A DNA stretch of 64,000 nucleotides from Cellulomonas edaphi (lineage in GTDB: Bacteria; Actinomycetota; Actinomycetes; Actinomycetales; Cellulomonadaceae). The notes beneath the pieces are model-generated. The model was not told the origin of the DNA, searched no databases, and saw nothing but the letters and a program-made list of their open reading frames with translations. The stretch spans positions 124,001 to 188,000 of the forward strand of contig NZ_JAUCGR010000002.1 in the NCBI RefSeq assembly GCF_030362815.1, written 5' to 3'. The first letter of the stretch is position 1. Every line of letters starts with the position of its first letter. The translations under genes and the position numbers were made by a program. Positions 9,601-18,633 of this stretch are shown here, piece after piece.

Positions 9601-11232
9601 AAGACGCGGCACTCGACGCCGGGCGTCGGGCTCATCTCGCCCCCGCCGCACCACGACATCTACTCGATCGAGGACCTGGCGCAGCTGATCCACGACGCCA
9701 AGAACGCCAACCCGAGCGCGCGCATCCACACCAAGCTCGTCTCGGAGTTCGGCGTCGGCACCATCGCCGCCGGGGTGGCCAAGGCGCACTCCGACGTCGT
9801 GCTCATCTCGGGCCACGACGGCGGGACCGGCGCGAGCCCGCTCACGTCGCTCAAGCACGCCGGGACGCCGTGGGAGATCGGCCTCGCCGAGACCCAGCAG
9901 ACCCTGGTGCTCAACGACCTGCGCGACCGGGTCGTGGTGCAGGTGGACGGCCAGCTGAAGACGGGCCGTGACGTGCTCATCGGCGCCCTGCTCGGCGCCG
10001 AGGAGTTCGGCTTCGCCACGGCGCCGCTCGTGGTGAGCGGCTGCATCATGATGCGTGTCTGCCACCTCGACACCTGCCCCGTGGGCGTCGCGACGCAGAA
10101 CCCGGAGCTTCGCGCGCGCTTCACCGGCAAGCCGGAGTTCGTCGTGACCTTCATGGAGTTCATCGCGCAGGAGGTGCGCGAGCTGCTCGCGCAGCTGGGC
10201 TTCCGCACGCTGCTCGAGGCCGTCGGCCACGTCGAGGTGCTCGACACGCGCGCCGTGATCGACCACTGGAAGGCCGAGGGCCTGGACCTGACGCCCGTGC
10301 TGGCGCAGCCCGAGCCGGTCGCCGGCTCGTCGCTGCACCACACGCGGGCGCAGGACCACGGGCTGGCGCGCGCGCTGGACAACCAGCTCGTCGCGCTCGC
10401 GTCGGACGCCCTGGAGCGGCGCGAGCCGGTCCGCATCGACCTGCCGGTCCGCAACGTCAACCGCACCGTCGGGACGATGCTCGGCCACGAGGTCACCAAG
10501 CGGTACGGCGGCGCGGGCCTGGCCGACGACACCATCGACGTGACCCTCACGGGCTCGGCGGGCCAGTCGTTCGGCGCGTTCCTGCCGCGCGGCATCACGC
10601 TGCGGCTGTTCGGCGACGCCAACGACTACGTCGGCAAGGGGCTGTCCGGCGGGCGGATCATCGTGCGGCCGGACCGCAAGGCCGTGCTGTCGGGCGCCCA
10701 CAACGTGGTCGCCGGCAACGTGATCGGCTACGGCGCGACGTCCGGCCAGATCTTCCTGCGCGGGCTCGTGGGCGAGCGTTTCGGGGTCCGGAACTCCGGT
10801 GCCACGCTGGTGGTCGAGGGCGTGGGCGACCACGGCTGCGAGTACATGACGGGCGGCACCGTGCTGGTGCTCGGACGCACGGGGCGCAACTTCGGGGCCG
10901 GCATGTCAGGCGGCACGGCCTACGTGCTGGACCTGCGCCCCGCGCTCGTGAACGTCGACGCCGTCCGCACCGGCGAGCTCTCGCTGGACCCGCTTGACGA
11001 CGAGGACTTCGCGCTCGTCGAGCAGCTGATCCGCGCGCACCACGAGGAGACGGGCTCGCCCGTCGCGGCCCAGCTCCTCGACGACCCTGCGGCGACGCGT
11101 GCCCGCTTCACGCGCCTGCTGCCCACCGAGTACGCCCGCGTCCGCCGCGCGCTGGCCAAGGCCGAGGCCGACGGCCTCGACCCGGCCGCGCCCGGCGTGT
11201 GGGACCAGATCCTGGAGGTGGCCCGTGGCTGA
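6658..11232 (+). CDS. gltB: Glutamate synthase (NADPH) large subunit
   Basis: A 1524-residue subunit that makes glutamate from glutamine and 2-oxoglutarate. It contains an N-terminal class II glutaminase domain, central domain, FMN-binding synthase domain and C-terminal beta-helix (GXGXG) domain. The start ATG 6658 follows AAGGAC and gives a 31-residue propeptide before DACGFAF, so Cys32 becomes the N-terminal catalytic nucleophile after cleavage, as in the family. The 3Fe-4S cysteines are C1129, C1135 and C1140 in [15 protein letters not shown]. In-frame ATG codons further upstream (for example 6538) fall in the promoter and are rejected. It overlaps gltD by 8 bases. Confidence 0.97.
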   Translation: MSTSPLSPLVASPPGSRSAAGLYDPASEHDACGFAFVATLRGTPGRDIVDAGLTALLNLDHRGAVGAEEDSGDGAGILTQIPDAFLRDVVDAELPAAGFYAIGMAFLPRDPAERAGTEAAIEAIAAEEKLEVLAWRDVVVTEDLVGPTARASMPTFRQLVVADPSRELSGVALDRRTFRLRKRTERELGTYFASLSARTLAYKGMLTTGQLEPFFADLSDPRYASEIALVHSRFSTNTFPSWPLAQPFRLVAHNGEINTVRGNRNWVAAREGMLSSDLIGDLSPLLPVCTPGGSDSGSFDEVLELLHLAGRPLPHAVMMMIPEAWENHAQMDPARRAFYEYHSTLMEPWDGPAAMSFTDGTLIGSVQDRNGLRPGRYWVTEDGLVVCASEAGVLDIDPARVVAKGRLEPGRMFLVDTGQGRIIEDDEIKGQLAAQRPYAQWVRENSAYLEQLPEREHVAHSAASVRRRQRAFGYTEEELKILLAPMASAGAEPLGAMGSDTPMAVLSSRPRMLFDYFTQMFAQVTNPPLDAIREELVTSIGGAIGPEPNLLADGPEHARKLILPFPVIDNDELAKIVHVAKEPSLGFRATTIRGLYRAAGGGEALEARLEEIFAEVDRAVDDGVSFLVLSDRNSDAELAPIPSLLLLSAVHHHTLRRHTRTQISLVVEAGDVREVHHVALLIGYGAAAVNPYLAMETVEEMARSGYLGDVAPPKAVANLIKALGKGVLKVMSKMGISTIASYRGAQVFEAIGLSHALVEKYFTGTTSRLGGIGLDVIAAEVAARHADAYPASGNRLAHQRLAVGGEYQWRRDGEDHLFDPETVFRLQHATRTRQYDIFRQYTRRVDEQSSRLMTLRGLLDFKTGVREPVDIDEVEPVSEIVKRFNTGAMSYGSISAEAHETLAVAMNRLGAKSNTGEGGEDSERLHDPERRSAIKQIASGRFGVTSEYLTNADDIQIKLAQGAKPGEGGQLPGHKVYPWVAKTRHSTPGVGLISPPPHHDIYSIEDLAQLIHDAKNANPSARIHTKLVSEFGVGTIAAGVAKAHSDVVLISGHDGGTGASPLTSLKHAGTPWEIGLAETQQTLVLNDLRDRVVVQVDGQLKTGRDVLIGALLGAEEFGFATAPLVVSGCIMMRVCHLDTCPVGVATQNPELRARFTGKPEFVVTFMEFIAQEVRELLAQLGFRTLLEAVGHVEVLDTRAVIDHWKAEGLDLTPVLAQPEPVAGSSLHHTRAQDHGLARALDNQLVALASDALERREPVRIDLPVRNVNRTVGTMLGHEVTKRYGGAGLADDTIDVTLTGSAGQSFGAFLPRGITLRLFGDANDYVGKGLSGGRIIVRPDRKAVLSGAHNVVAGNVIGYGATSGQIFLRGLVGERFGVRNSGATLVVEGVGDHGCEYMTGGTVLVLGRTGRNFGAGMSGGTAYVLDLRPALVNVDAVRTGELSLDPLDDEDFALVEQLIRAHHEETGSPVAAQLLDDPAATRARFTRLLPTEYARVRRALAKAEADGLDPAAPGVWDQILEVARG

Positions 11233-12685
11233 CCCCCGCGGCTTCCTGAAGGTTCGCGACCGCGAGCTTCCGCCGAACCGTCCCGTCGAGGTGCGCCTGC
11301 GCGACTGGAAGGACGTGCACGCCCACCTCGAGCAGGGCCAGCCCTTCCTCAAGGAGCAGGCGGGCCGCTGCATGGACTGCGGCATCCCGTTCTGCCACAA
11401 CGGCTGCCCGCTGGGGAACCTCATCCCCGAGTGGAACGACCTGGTGTGGCGCGGCCAGTGGGGCGACGCGATCGACCGGCTGCACGCGACCAACAACTTC
11501 CCCGAGTTCACGGGGCGCATCTGCCCGGCGCCGTGCGAGTCGTCGTGCGTGCTGGGCATCAACCAGCCGCCCGTGACCATCAAGAACGTCGAGGTCTCGA
11601 TCATCGACGAGGCGTTCGACCGGGGACTGGTCACGCCGCAGGTGCCGCAGCGCCTGACCGGCCACACGGTCGCCGTCGTGGGCTCCGGCCCTGCCGGGCT
11701 GGCCGCCGCGCAGCAGCTCACGCGCGCCGGGCACACCGTCGCGGTGTACGAGCGCGACGACGCGATCGGCGGCCTGCTGCGCTACGGCGTGCCCGACTTC
11801 AAGCTCGAGAAGGTGCACATCGACCGGCGCCTGGAGCAGATGTCGGCCGAGGGCACGCGGTTCCGCGCTGGTGTCGAGGTGGGTCGCGACGTGACGTGGG
11901 CCCAGCTGCAGGCGCGCTACGACGCGATCGTCATCGCGACCGGCGCGACCGTGCCGCGTGAGCTGCAGGTGCCGGGCAAGGAGCTCGCCGGCGTCCACCC
12001 CGCCATGGAGTACCTGCACCAGGCGAACGCGGTCGCCGCGGGCAAGACCGTCGAGAACCAGATCTCGGCCGAGGGCCGGCACGTCGTCATCATCGGGGGC
12101 GGCGACACCGGCTCCGACTGCCTCGGCACCGCGCTGCGGCAGGGGGCGGCGTCGGTCACCACGCTGGCCATCGGCAAGAAGCCGCCGGTGGACCGGCCGG
12201 CGAACCAGCCGTGGCCCACGGACCCGATCACGTTCGAGGTGTCGTCGTCGCACGAGGAGGGTGGCGAGCGCGCCTACCTCGCGTCGACCGTCGAGTTCGT
12301 GGGTGGCGACCGGGTGCAGAGCCTGCGCCTGGCGACCACCGAGTACCTGCCGGACGGCCGTCGCGTGCCCACCCCGGGCACCGAGCGCGAGATCCCCGCG
12401 GACCTCGTCCTCGTGGCGATGGGCTTCACCGGCCCGGAGACCACCCCGCTCACCGACCAGCTCGGCATCGAGCTGACCGGCCGTGGGCTGGTCGCGCGCG
12501 ACGACGACTTCGCCACGACCGTGCCCGGCGTCTTCGTCGCCGGCGACGCGGGCCGCGGGCAGTCGCTCGTCGTGTGGGCCATCGCCGAGGGCCGCGCCGC
12601 GGCCGCGGCGGTGGACACCTATCTGTCGGGTGCCACCGAGCTTCCGAGCCCGGTCACCGCGTCCACAGTGGCCTTGCGCCCCTGA
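11225..12685 (+). CDS. gltD: Glutamate synthase (NADPH) small subunit
   Basis: A 486-residue iron-sulfur flavoprotein that passes electrons from NADPH to GltB. Cluster cysteines lie in [17 protein letters not shown] (~residues 46-62) and [13 protein letters not shown] (~99-111). An FAD Rossmann motif [13 protein letters not shown] and an NADPH Rossmann motif [14 protein letters not shown] follow. The GTG start at 11225 overlaps the gltB stop, so the two subunits are made together. The length is standard. Confidence 0.97.
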   Translation: MADPRGFLKVRDRELPPNRPVEVRLRDWKDVHAHLEQGQPFLKEQAGRCMDCGIPFCHNGCPLGNLIPEWNDLVWRGQWGDAIDRLHATNNFPEFTGRICPAPCESSCVLGINQPPVTIKNVEVSIIDEAFDRGLVTPQVPQRLTGHTVAVVGSGPAGLAAAQQLTRAGHTVAVYERDDAIGGLLRYGVPDFKLEKVHIDRRLEQMSAEGTRFRAGVEVGRDVTWAQLQARYDAIVIATGATVPRELQVPGKELAGVHPAMEYLHQANAVAAGKTVENQISAEGRHVVIIGGGDTGSDCLGTALRQGAASVTTLAIGKKPPVDRPANQPWPTDPITFEVSSSHEEGGERAYLASTVEFVGGDRVQSLRLATTEYLPDGRRVPTPGTEREIPADLVLVAMGFTGPETTPLTDQLGIELTGRGLVARDDDFATTVPGVFVAGDAGRGQSLVVWAIAEGRAAAAAVDTYLSGATELPSPVTASTVALRP

Positions 12686-12765
12686 CCACACCCGGACCGT
12701 TCGCTACCGCCCGGGGACCTCGGTCGGCCGGGACGTTCGGTCCGACCATCAGAACCCGAAAGGCA

Positions 12766-12771
12766 TAGGCT
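12766..12771 (+). promoter_or_regulatory. -10 element of a leaderless pyk transcript
   Basis: TAGGCT ends 7 bases before the ATG of pyk. No Shine-Dalgarno lies between, so transcription should start at or next to the A of the start codon. Confidence 0.65.
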
Positions 12772-12778
12772 CGCTTTC

Positions 12779-14209
12779 ATGCGTAGAGCAAAGATCGTCT
12801 GCACCCTTGGTCCCGCGACCGAGTCCCTCGAGCAGATCCAGGCCCTGGTCGACGCCGGTATGGACGTCGCCCGCATCAACCGGAGCCACGGCGAGGCCAG
12901 CGAGCACGCCCAGGTGATCGCCAACGTCCGCGCGGCCGCCCAGGCCTCCGGTCGCTCGGTCGCCGTCCTGGTCGACCTCCAGGGACCCAAGATCCGCCTC
13001 GGTCGCTTCGTCGAGGGCAAGCACGACCTCGCGGTCGGTGACACCTTCACGATCACGACCGACGACGTGGACGGCACCAAGGAGCGCGTCTCGACGACGT
13101 TCAAGGGCCTGACCGGCGACGTGAGCCCCGGCGACCCCATCCTCATCGACGACGGCAAGGTGCTGGTGCGCGTCATCAGCGTCGAGGGCAACGACGTCGT
13201 CACGCGCGTCGAGGTTCCGGGCACGGTCTCGAACAACAAGGGCCTCAACCTCCCGGGCGTCGCGGTCTCGGTCCCCGCAATGAGCGACAAGGACGAGGCC
13301 GACCTGCGGTGGGGCCTGGCGCAGGGCGCCGACTTCATCGCGCTGTCCTTCGTCCGCAACGCGGCCGACTACGACGGCGTGCGTCGCATCATGGACGAGG
13401 AGAACCGGGTGGTCCCGGTCATCGCCAAGATCGAGAAGCCGCAGGCCGTCGACAACCTGGCCGAGATCGTCGCTGCGTTCGACGGCATCATGGTCGCCCG
13501 TGGCGACCTCGGTGTCGAGCTGCCCCTGGAGCAGGTGCCGCTGGTCCAGAAGCGCGCGGTCGAGCTCGCCCGCCGCAACGCCAAGCCGGTCATCGTGGCC
13601 ACCCAGGTGCTCGAGTCGATGACGACCAACCCCCGTCCGACGCGCGCCGAGACCTCGGACTGCGCCAACGCGGTGCTCGACGGCGCGGACGCGGTCATGC
13701 TCTCGGGCGAGACGAGCGTCGGCATCTACCCCATCGAGACGGTCCGCACCATGGCGCGCATCATCGAGGCGACCGAGGAGCTCGGCCGCGAGCGGATCGC
13801 GCCGCTCGGCTCGACCCCGCACACGCGCGGTGGTGCCATCACGCGTGCCGCCGCCGAGATCGGCGAGACCGTGGGCGTGAAGTACCTCGTCACGTTCACG
13901 CAGTCCGGTGACTCGGCGCGCCGCATGTCGCGTCTGCGCTCGGGCATCCCGCTGCTGGCGTTCACGCCCGAGCACTCGGTGGCCAACGTCCTCTCGCTGT
14001 CGTGGGGCGTCCAGTCCTACGAGGTCCCCTCGGTGGGCAGCACGGACGAGATGGTGCACCAGGTCGACCAGACCCTGCGCGCCAACGGCCTCGCCGAGGA
14101 CGGCGACTACGTCGTCGTCGTGTCGGGCGCACCGGTCGGTGTCGCCGGCTCGACCAACTCGATCGTCGTGCACAAGATCGGTGACGACGCGGGCGGCCGC
14201 GTCGCCTGA
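12779..14209 (+). CDS. pyk: Pyruvate kinase
   Basis: A 476-residue glycolytic enzyme that converts phosphoenolpyruvate and ADP to pyruvate and ATP. Landmarks are KIVCTLGPAT at the N-terminus, VDLQGPKIR, the catalytic Lys in VIAKIEKPQAVDN, GIMVARGDLGVELP, and ATQVLESM. The usual RxNFSHG or RxNMSHG motif reads RINRSHG here, an uncommon but tolerated change near the nucleotide site. The C-terminal regulatory domain is complete. It is leaderless by the upstream -10 spacing and is followed by a very strong hairpin. Confidence 0.97.
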   Translation: MRRAKIVCTLGPATESLEQIQALVDAGMDVARINRSHGEASEHAQVIANVRAAAQASGRSVAVLVDLQGPKIRLGRFVEGKHDLAVGDTFTITTDDVDGTKERVSTTFKGLTGDVSPGDPILIDDGKVLVRVISVEGNDVVTRVEVPGTVSNNKGLNLPGVAVSVPAMSDKDEADLRWGLAQGADFIALSFVRNAADYDGVRRIMDEENRVVPVIAKIEKPQAVDNLAEIVAAFDGIMVARGDLGVELPLEQVPLVQKRAVELARRNAKPVIVATQVLESMTTNPRPTRAETSDCANAVLDGADAVMLSGETSVGIYPIETVRTMARIIEATEELGRERIAPLGSTPHTRGGAITRAAAEIGETVGVKYLVTFTQSGDSARRMSRLRSGIPLLAFTPEHSVANVLSLSWGVQSYEVPSVGSTDEMVHQVDQTLRANGLAEDGDYVVVVSGAPVGVAGSTNSIVVHKIGDDAGGRVA

Positions 14210-14220
14210 CGTCTGACAGC

Positions 14221-14263
14221 ACGAGAGCGGGCCCGTGACCTCAGGTCACGGGCCCGCTCTCGT
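14221..14263. terminator. Bidirectional terminator, 21-bp perfect arms
   Basis: Positions 14221-14241 and 14243-14263 are perfect reverse complements around a single centre base (effective loop CTCAG). It lies between pyk and the convergent ABC permease gene. It lacks a T-tract, as is common in high-GC actinobacteria. It is the strongest hairpin in the window. Confidence 0.88.
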
Positions 14264-14278
14264 CATGTGCCGGCGGGC

Positions 14279-15175
14279 TCAGCTGGTCGAGACGCGGCCC
14301 GTCAGGCCACGGGCGCGCAGCACGTGCCGCTCGAGCGGGGCGAAGAACAGCAGCTCGATGGCGATGCCCACGAGGAAGATCAGGCCGATCGCGGCCACCA
14401 CGAGCGCCATGTCGCTCGTGTCGCGCCCGATGGCCAGGACCTGACCCAGCCCGGTGCCGAGCTGCGGGGACATGGTGATGAGCTCGGCCGCCATGAGGGA
14501 GCGCCAGGCGAAGGCCCAGCCCTGCTTGAGCCCGCCGAGGAAGCCGGGCAGCGCGGCGGGCAGCAGCACGAACCGGATGCGGGTCCAGCCCTGGGCCCCG
14601 AGCACCTGCCCCACGCGCAGGTAGAGGGGCGGCACCTGGTCCGTGCCGGAGAGCAGGCCGTTGACGATCGACGGCACGGCTCCGAGGAGGATCACCGCGT
14701 AGATGGTCGCGTTGCTCAGCTGGAACCAGATGATCGCGGCGGGCACCCAGGCGACCGAGGGCAGGGTCTGCAGGCCCGTGATGATCGGCCCGAGGGCGCG
14801 GCGCAGGAAGCTCGACGCGGCCAGGGCGACACCGAGCGCGACGCCGACGACGACCGACATGGCGAAGCCGACGACGGCGCGCTGCAGGCTCAACGCCACG
14901 GCCCGGCCGGCCGTGCCGTCGCGCACGGCCTCGACGAACGCCGTCCACGTGTCGGCAGGACTCGGCAGGGCGTAGGGGGGCTTGAGCTCGAGCAGGTAGG
15001 CGACCTGCCACAGCAGCACCAGGGTGGCGAGCGCGGCGAGGACCGGCCAGACCGACCGCCAGGCCTCGCGCCACCAGGGGGCGTGCTCGGCGACGACGGG
15101 CGTCTCGAGGGCGTCGAGGCCCGCGGCGAGCTCGTCGGCCGAGGACCGTGTGAGCGGCGTCGTCTCAGTGGCCAT
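14279..15175 (-). CDS. NitT/TauT-family ABC transporter permease
   Basis: A 298-residue inner-membrane permease with six transmembrane segments and the binding-protein-dependent transport loop, read as WAFAWRSLMAAELI followed by GLGQVLAIGRDT. This is the SsuC/TauC/NrtB class, which imports sulfonates, taurine, nitrate or similar small anions. Its start overlaps the ATPase gene by 11 bases. The substrate cannot be fixed from sequence: no sulfonate monooxygenase, nitrate reductase or thiamine gene is adjacent. Confidence 0.88.
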   Translation of the reverse strand: MATETTPLTRSSADELAAGLDALETPVVAEHAPWWREAWRSVWPVLAALATLVLLWQVAYLLELKPPYALPSPADTWTAFVEAVRDGTAGRAVALSLQRAVVGFAMSVVVGVALGVALAASSFLRRALGPIITGLQTLPSVAWVPAAIIWFQLSNATIYAVILLGAVPSIVNGLLSGTDQVPPLYLRVGQVLGAQGWTRIRFVLLPAALPGFLGGLKQGWAFAWRSLMAAELITMSPQLGTGLGQVLAIGRDTSDMALVVAAIGLIFLVGIAIELLFFAPLERHVLRARGLTGRVSTS

Positions 15176-15953
15176 GGCGGGCGATCTCCGTCCGGAGGTG
15201 GTCGGTGATCTCGAGGCTCAGCCGCGAGACGTCAGGGTCCTCGATGCGACGGGGATGGGGGATGTCGACCGTCCACTCGCGGGCGATCCGGCCGGGGCGG
15301 GACGACAGGAGGACCACGCGCTGCCCCAGTCGTACGGCCTCGCGCACGTTGTGCGTCACGAACAGCACGGCCCGGCCGGTCTCGGACCAGATGCGGGTGA
15401 GCTCCTCGTGCAGCACGTCGCGGGTGATCGCGTCGAGAGCGGCGAACGGCTCATCCATGAGCAGCAGCTCACCCTCCTGGGCGAGTGCCCGCGCCAGCGC
15501 CACGCGCTGCCGCATGCCGCCCGACAGCTCGTGCACGCGCTTCGCATGCGCGTCCTCGAGGCGGACCAGGCTGAGCAGGCGCAGGGCCTCGGCCCGGCGC
15601 TGGTTGCGCGGGACGCCGCGCAGGCGCAGGGCGAGCTCCACGTTGGCGCCCGCGGTGAGCCACGGGAACAGCGCAGGCTCCTGGAACATCAGGGCGGGGC
15701 TGCCCGCGGGCACCTCCACCGTCCCCGCGGTCGGCTGGTCCAGCCCGGCGACGAGCGCGAGGAGGGTGGACTTGCCGCAGCCGGAGGCGCCCAGGAGGCA
15801 CACGAACTCGCCGGGAGCCACCGCGAGGTCGATGCCGTCCAGCACGGGTGGCCGCGAGGTCTCCCCGAAGTGGTGGGACACACCGGTCAGGCGTGCCGCG
15901 ACGGCGGCCGGGACCGCGAGGCCCGGGCCGCCGACCGCCGTCGCGGTGCTCAC
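15165..15953 (-). CDS. NitT/TauT-family ABC transporter ATP-binding protein
   Basis: A 262-residue ATPase that powers the permease. Walker A GASGCGKST is at residues 55-63. The Q-loop (MFQEPALFPW), signature LSGGMRQRVALARAL, Walker B LLLMDEP and switch His (VTHNVREA) are all intact. The GTG at 15953 is the start, overlapping the stop of the binding-protein gene by four bases. The sequence is closest in style to SsuB/TauB. It is the middle gene of a three-gene operon. Confidence 0.93.
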   Translation of the reverse strand: MSTATAVGGPGLAVPAAVAARLTGVSHHFGETSRPPVLDGIDLAVAPGEFVCLLGASGCGKSTLLALVAGLDQPTAGTVEVPAGSPALMFQEPALFPWLTAGANVELALRLRGVPRNQRRAEALRLLSLVRLEDAHAKRVHELSGGMRQRVALARALAQEGELLLMDEPFAALDAITRDVLHEELTRIWSETGRAVLFVTHNVREAVRLGQRVVLLSSRPGRIAREWTVDIPHPRRIEDPDVSRLSLEITDHLRTEIARHGH

Positions 15954-17053
15954 GCGCCCTGACCCAGGCCGGCGTCGGAGACGGGCTCCTGACCGTCGGC
16001 CTTGAGCACCTCGTTGAGCAGCGTCAGGTCGTAGATGCCGTGCAGGTCGGTCTCCTTCGAGGTCCCCGCCGCGACGCCGTGGTCGGCCGAGGTCTGCAGG
16101 CTCGAGGCGATCGGGTCGAGCGTGATCCGCAGGTTGCCCCACGCCCGGTCCAGCACGTCCTGCGAGAGGGCCTTGTCGCTCAGCTTCTCGATCGCCTCGT
16201 TGGCCTTGGTCTTGGCGGCGTCGGAGTTCTGGGAGATCCAGTCGACCGTCTGCGACTCGGCCTCGAGCAGGTGCTTGACCGTGGCGGGGTACTTCTCGAG
16301 GTAGTCCGTGGAGACGATCAGGTGGGTCGTGACGAAGTCGCCCTGCGGCCACAGGTCCTTCTCGTCCACGAGCACGTGCGCGCCGGCGTCGACCACGAGC
16401 CGCGAGGCCCAGGGCTCGGGCAGCCACGCACCGTCGACCTCGCCCGCCTTGAACAGGTCGAGCGTCTGCGAGTTCTCCTGCGGCGCGATGTTGACGTCGC
16501 TGGCACCTCCCGTCAGGGACGTCTTGAGCCCCTGGTCGGACAGCCAGGCGCGCAGCGCGACGTCCTGCGTGTTGCCCAGCTGCGGCGTCGCGAGCGTGGT
16601 GCCCTTGAGGTCCGCCGGCGAGTCGATCCCGTCGCGGACCACCAGCTGCGCGCCGCCCGAGGTGGCGCCCGCGATGATCCGGACCGCCTTGCCGTCGGAC
16701 TTCGAGAAGGCGTTGATGGCGGGGTTCGGGCCGACGAACGTCGCGTCGATCGCGCCGGCGAACAGCGCCTCGACCGCCTCGGGACCGGCGTTGAAGATCT
16801 GGGTGCTGAGCTTGGTCGAGCCGAGGTCCTTCTGGAAGGTGCCGTCGGCGACCCCCACGAGCGGGACGGCGTGCGTCAGGTTGGCGAAGTACCCGAGCCG
16901 CAGCTCGGGCGCCTGCTCGGCGGAGGCGCCCGACGGCTTGGTCGTGGCCTGGGCGTCGTCGGAGGAGCAGGCGGCGAGCGTGGCGACGAGTCCGGCGAGC
17001 GCGGTCGCGGCGATCGCGACGGTCAGACGGCGGGGGCGACGGGCGGAGTTCAT
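15950..17053 (-). CDS. NitT/TauT-family ABC transporter substrate-binding lipoprotein
   Basis: A 367-residue secreted lipoprotein. The signal peptide has Arg-rich residues 5-9, a hydrophobic core, and a lipobox LAAC with the lipidated cysteine at 29, to be processed by Lgt. The mature part is an SsuA/NrtA-type domain (LRLGYFANLTHAVPLVG, then GPNPAINAF, then EPWASRL). FANLTHA is often seen in family members annotated for nitrate, taurine or sulfonates. The start ATG 17053 is chosen because GAGGA lies six bases upstream and the signal peptide then has normal length; a longer frame to 17134 would bury it. Confidence 0.92.
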   Translation of the reverse strand: MNSARRPRRLTVAIAATALAGLVATLAACSSDDAQATTKPSGASAEQAPELRLGYFANLTHAVPLVGVADGTFQKDLGSTKLSTQIFNAGPEAVEALFAGAIDATFVGPNPAINAFSKSDGKAVRIIAGATSGGAQLVVRDGIDSPADLKGTTLATPQLGNTQDVALRAWLSDQGLKTSLTGGASDVNIAPQENSQTLDLFKAGEVDGAWLPEPWASRLVVDAGAHVLVDEKDLWPQGDFVTTHLIVSTDYLEKYPATVKHLLEAESQTVDWISQNSDAAKTKANEAIEKLSDKALSQDVLDRAWGNLRITLDPIASSLQTSADHGVAAGTSKETDLHGIYDLTLLNEVLKADGQEPVSDAGLGQGA

Positions 17054-17257
17054 GAGATTCCTCGAGGGCAGTGGCGCGAGGCGCCGGGGATCGGTGGGCA
17101 GCAGCTCTGGCGGGCACGACGAGGTCGACGACATCGACGGGAGCGGGCGCCGCGACGCGCAGCCGGATCAGGGGCAGCGTCGACGACCGGGGACGAGAGA
17201 ACGGGCGCCATGCGGCGCAACCTCCGCGGGGGACGGATGGCGCGTGCGTCGCACCCG

Positions 17258-17275
17258 GCCGTCATCCATGACGGC
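17258..17275. promoter_or_regulatory. Inverted repeat upstream of the ABC importer
   Basis: GCCGTCAT-CC-ATGACGGC has perfect 8-bp arms and is 205 bases upstream of the binding-protein start. It contains ATGACG half-sites that reappear about 100 bases away at 17362-17383. It is probably an operator for the importer operon or for the divergent gene. The regulator is not identified. Confidence 0.5.
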
Positions 17276-17361
17276 GCGACCGGGCGTCGAACGCTCGGCC
17301 AAGGTGGGGGACAGGGGCCGGGAGCTCAGACGGTCCGCGGACAACAGGTGCCCGCGCACGG

Positions 17362-17383
17362 CATGACGCGGCGACACGTCATG
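17362..17383. promoter_or_regulatory. Second inverted repeat with the same half-site
   Basis: CATGACG-N8-CGTCATG has perfect 7-bp arms. The half-site is the same as in the 17258-17275 repeat but points the opposite way. Together they suggest a two-site operator region. Apart from these repeats and the promoter at 17511, the stretch 17054-17599 holds no convincing gene. Confidence 0.45.
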
Positions 17384-17510
17384 GCTGCTCGGCTCGTCTG
17401 CATGGCATGAGGATGGCGCTCCGCCCGCGCGCGCGGCAGGGGCGTCTTGCAATGTGGACCAAACGACTCAGTTTTGGTGCCTATTGGTTCACCGGGCGCC
17501 GGAACTGGTT

Positions 17511-17536
17511 GGAATCTTGTGCGACGCTCGCTCGTT
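17511..17536 (+). promoter_or_regulatory. SigR/SigH-type ECF promoter
   Basis: GGAAT at 17511-17515, then exactly 18 bases, then GTT at 17534-17536 matches the GGAAT-N18-GTT consensus of the actinobacterial redox-stress sigma factor SigR (SigH in mycobacteria). The expected start near 17543 gives a 5' UTR of about 57 bases carrying AGGAGG before the GTG at 17600. ATG 17537 would lie upstream of the transcript start and so is not used. A 6-bp inverted repeat ACCAAA-N9-TTTGGT at 17458-17478 lies just upstream. Confidence 0.55.
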
Positions 17537-17599
17537 ATGTCAGCTGAGAACGGTCCCGAGAAGCGGCGCGAGTGCGTCGTGGCGAGCACAGGAGGCCTA

Positions 17600-18013
17600 G
17601 TGGCACGAGTGGCATCACGCGTCGAGTTCGAGGCGGACAACGGCCAGGTGGTGAAGTACGTCCGGCACACCAACGGCGGTGGGCTCGTGTCGCCGCAGGC
17701 GCGTGTCGACGGTGACGCGTGGGTGGCGCCGACCGCCTACGTCGAGGCCGGCGCGCTCGTCGGCGCCCGGGCCCGGGTGGGCAGCGGGAGCTGGCTGGAC
17801 GAGGGCGTGGTGGTGGGAGCGGACGCGCTCATCGGCAACAACGTCCGCCTCGGGCCGTCCACCCGGGTGGGCAACCGCGCCCAGGTGGGCGCCAACGCTC
17901 GCGTGGGCCGCGCGGTGGTCATCGACCAGGGCGCACGGGTCGACTCCGACGAGGTCGTCGCCGACGGCGCGTCCGTGGCCGGCGGAACCCGTCGCGGCGG
18001 CACGTCCGCCTAG
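17600..18013 (+). CDS. Hexapeptide-repeat (left-handed beta-helix) protein
   Basis: A 137-residue protein. After a short polar N-terminus, residues ~30-115 consist of imperfect hexapeptide repeats ([LIV]Gxxxx), for example ARVDGDAWVAPTAYVEAGAL and NNVRLGPSTRVGNRAQVGAN, which fold as a left-handed beta-helix. It lacks the loop inserts and C-terminal alpha domain of characterised acyltransferases or carbonic anhydrases, and no catalytic His can be singled out, so I do not assign a reaction. The start GTG 17600 follows AGGAGG at short spacing. The SigR-like promoter suggests thiol-oxidative stress control. Confidence 0.72.
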   Translation: MARVASRVEFEADNGQVVKYVRHTNGGGLVSPQARVDGDAWVAPTAYVEAGALVGARARVGSGSWLDEGVVVGADALIGNNVRLGPSTRVGNRAQVGANARVGRAVVIDQGARVDSDEVVADGASVAGGTRRGGTSA

Positions 18014-18035
18014 CTCTGCGTCCGCCATCCTCGGC

Positions 18036-18527
18036 TCACGGTCGGGGCGTCGGCTCCGCGTGCATCGCGTTGGTCGGGTCGAGCACGCTCAGGACCCTGA
18101 GCATGATCCGGTCGAGGTCCGCCACGTCCGCGGGCGTGAGCGGGTCGATGACGTGTCGACGGACGGTGTCGACGTGGCCGGGCGCGGCGGCGACGACGAC
18201 CGCGAGCCCGGCCTCGGTCAGCACGCCGTTCGTGGCGCGCCGGTCCTCGGCGCACGGTTCCCGGCGCACCAGGCCGCGTCGTTCGAGCCGGGAGACGACG
18301 TGGGAGAGCCGGGCGAGCGTCGCGTTCGTGGCCGCCGCCAGATCGCTCAGCCGCAGCGTGCGGTCGGGTGCCTCGGAGAGCATCGCGAGCGTGAAGTACT
18401 CGAAGTGCGTCAGGTCGGCGTCGCGCTGCAGCTGGGCCTCGAGCGTCCCCGGGAGCAGCTCGACGACAGCGATGAGCTTCTTCCAGGCGCTGAGCTGCTC
18501 GGGGGTGAGCCAGGTCGTCTCGGGCAT
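18036..18527 (-). CDS. MarR-family transcriptional regulator
   Basis: A 163-residue winged-helix regulator. The recognition region LSDLAAATNATLARLSHVVSRLERRGLV (~residues 60-87) is followed by the wing with the typical acidic/basic turn CAEDRRATNGVLTEAG. Flanking helices would form the dimer. It is divergent from the reductase/dioxygenase pair and very likely represses both itself and them through the operator at 18557-18580. A -10 TAGAGT lies exactly 6 bases upstream of the ATG, so it is probably leaderless. MarR proteins controlling catechol dioxygenases respond to quinones in other bacteria (MhqR, YodB); the same here is inference. Confidence 0.9.
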   Translation of the reverse strand: MPETTWLTPEQLSAWKKLIAVVELLPGTLEAQLQRDADLTHFEYFTLAMLSEAPDRTLRLSDLAAATNATLARLSHVVSRLERRGLVRREPCAEDRRATNGVLTEAGLAVVVAAAPGHVDTVRRHVIDPLTPADVADLDRIMLRVLSVLDPTNAMHAEPTPRP

Positions 18528-18547
18528 GCGTGCACTCTAGCGAATAC

Positions 18548-18590
18548 TTGACACGACAACTATTCGACGTACGATAGTTGAAGCGACAAC
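18548..18590 (+). promoter_or_regulatory. MarR operator overlapping a consensus promoter
   Basis: A perfect -35 TTGACA (18548-18553), 16-bp spacer and -10 TACGAT (18570-18575) read rightward into the reductase gene. Over the spacer and -10 lies the inverted repeat CAACTAT-N10-ATAGTTG (18557-18580). In addition, TTGAnnCGACAAC occurs twice as a direct repeat, at 18548-18560 and 18578-18590, exactly 30 bp apart (about three helical turns). This layout predicts repression by the adjacent MarR protein. Confidence 0.75.
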
Positions 18591-18633
18591 AAAGGGTCCG
18601 ATCGGGCTCATCGCGAGAGTCAGGAGCGTCGTC

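Noticed and set aside
6703..10833. A minus-strand open frame of more than 1300 codons antisense to gltB
   Set aside because: High-GC third positions remove stop codons on the opposite strand. The product is Arg/Val/His/Gln-rich without domain structure. Similar antisense frames occur over polA, uvrA, uvrB and trpB and are shadows.
17054..17460. Possible SAM-type riboswitch upstream of the NitT/TauT importer
   Set aside because: The region has GC-rich hairpins and CATGACG repeats, but I could not match the SAM-I or SAM-IV core or a pseudoknot. A covariance-model search would decide.
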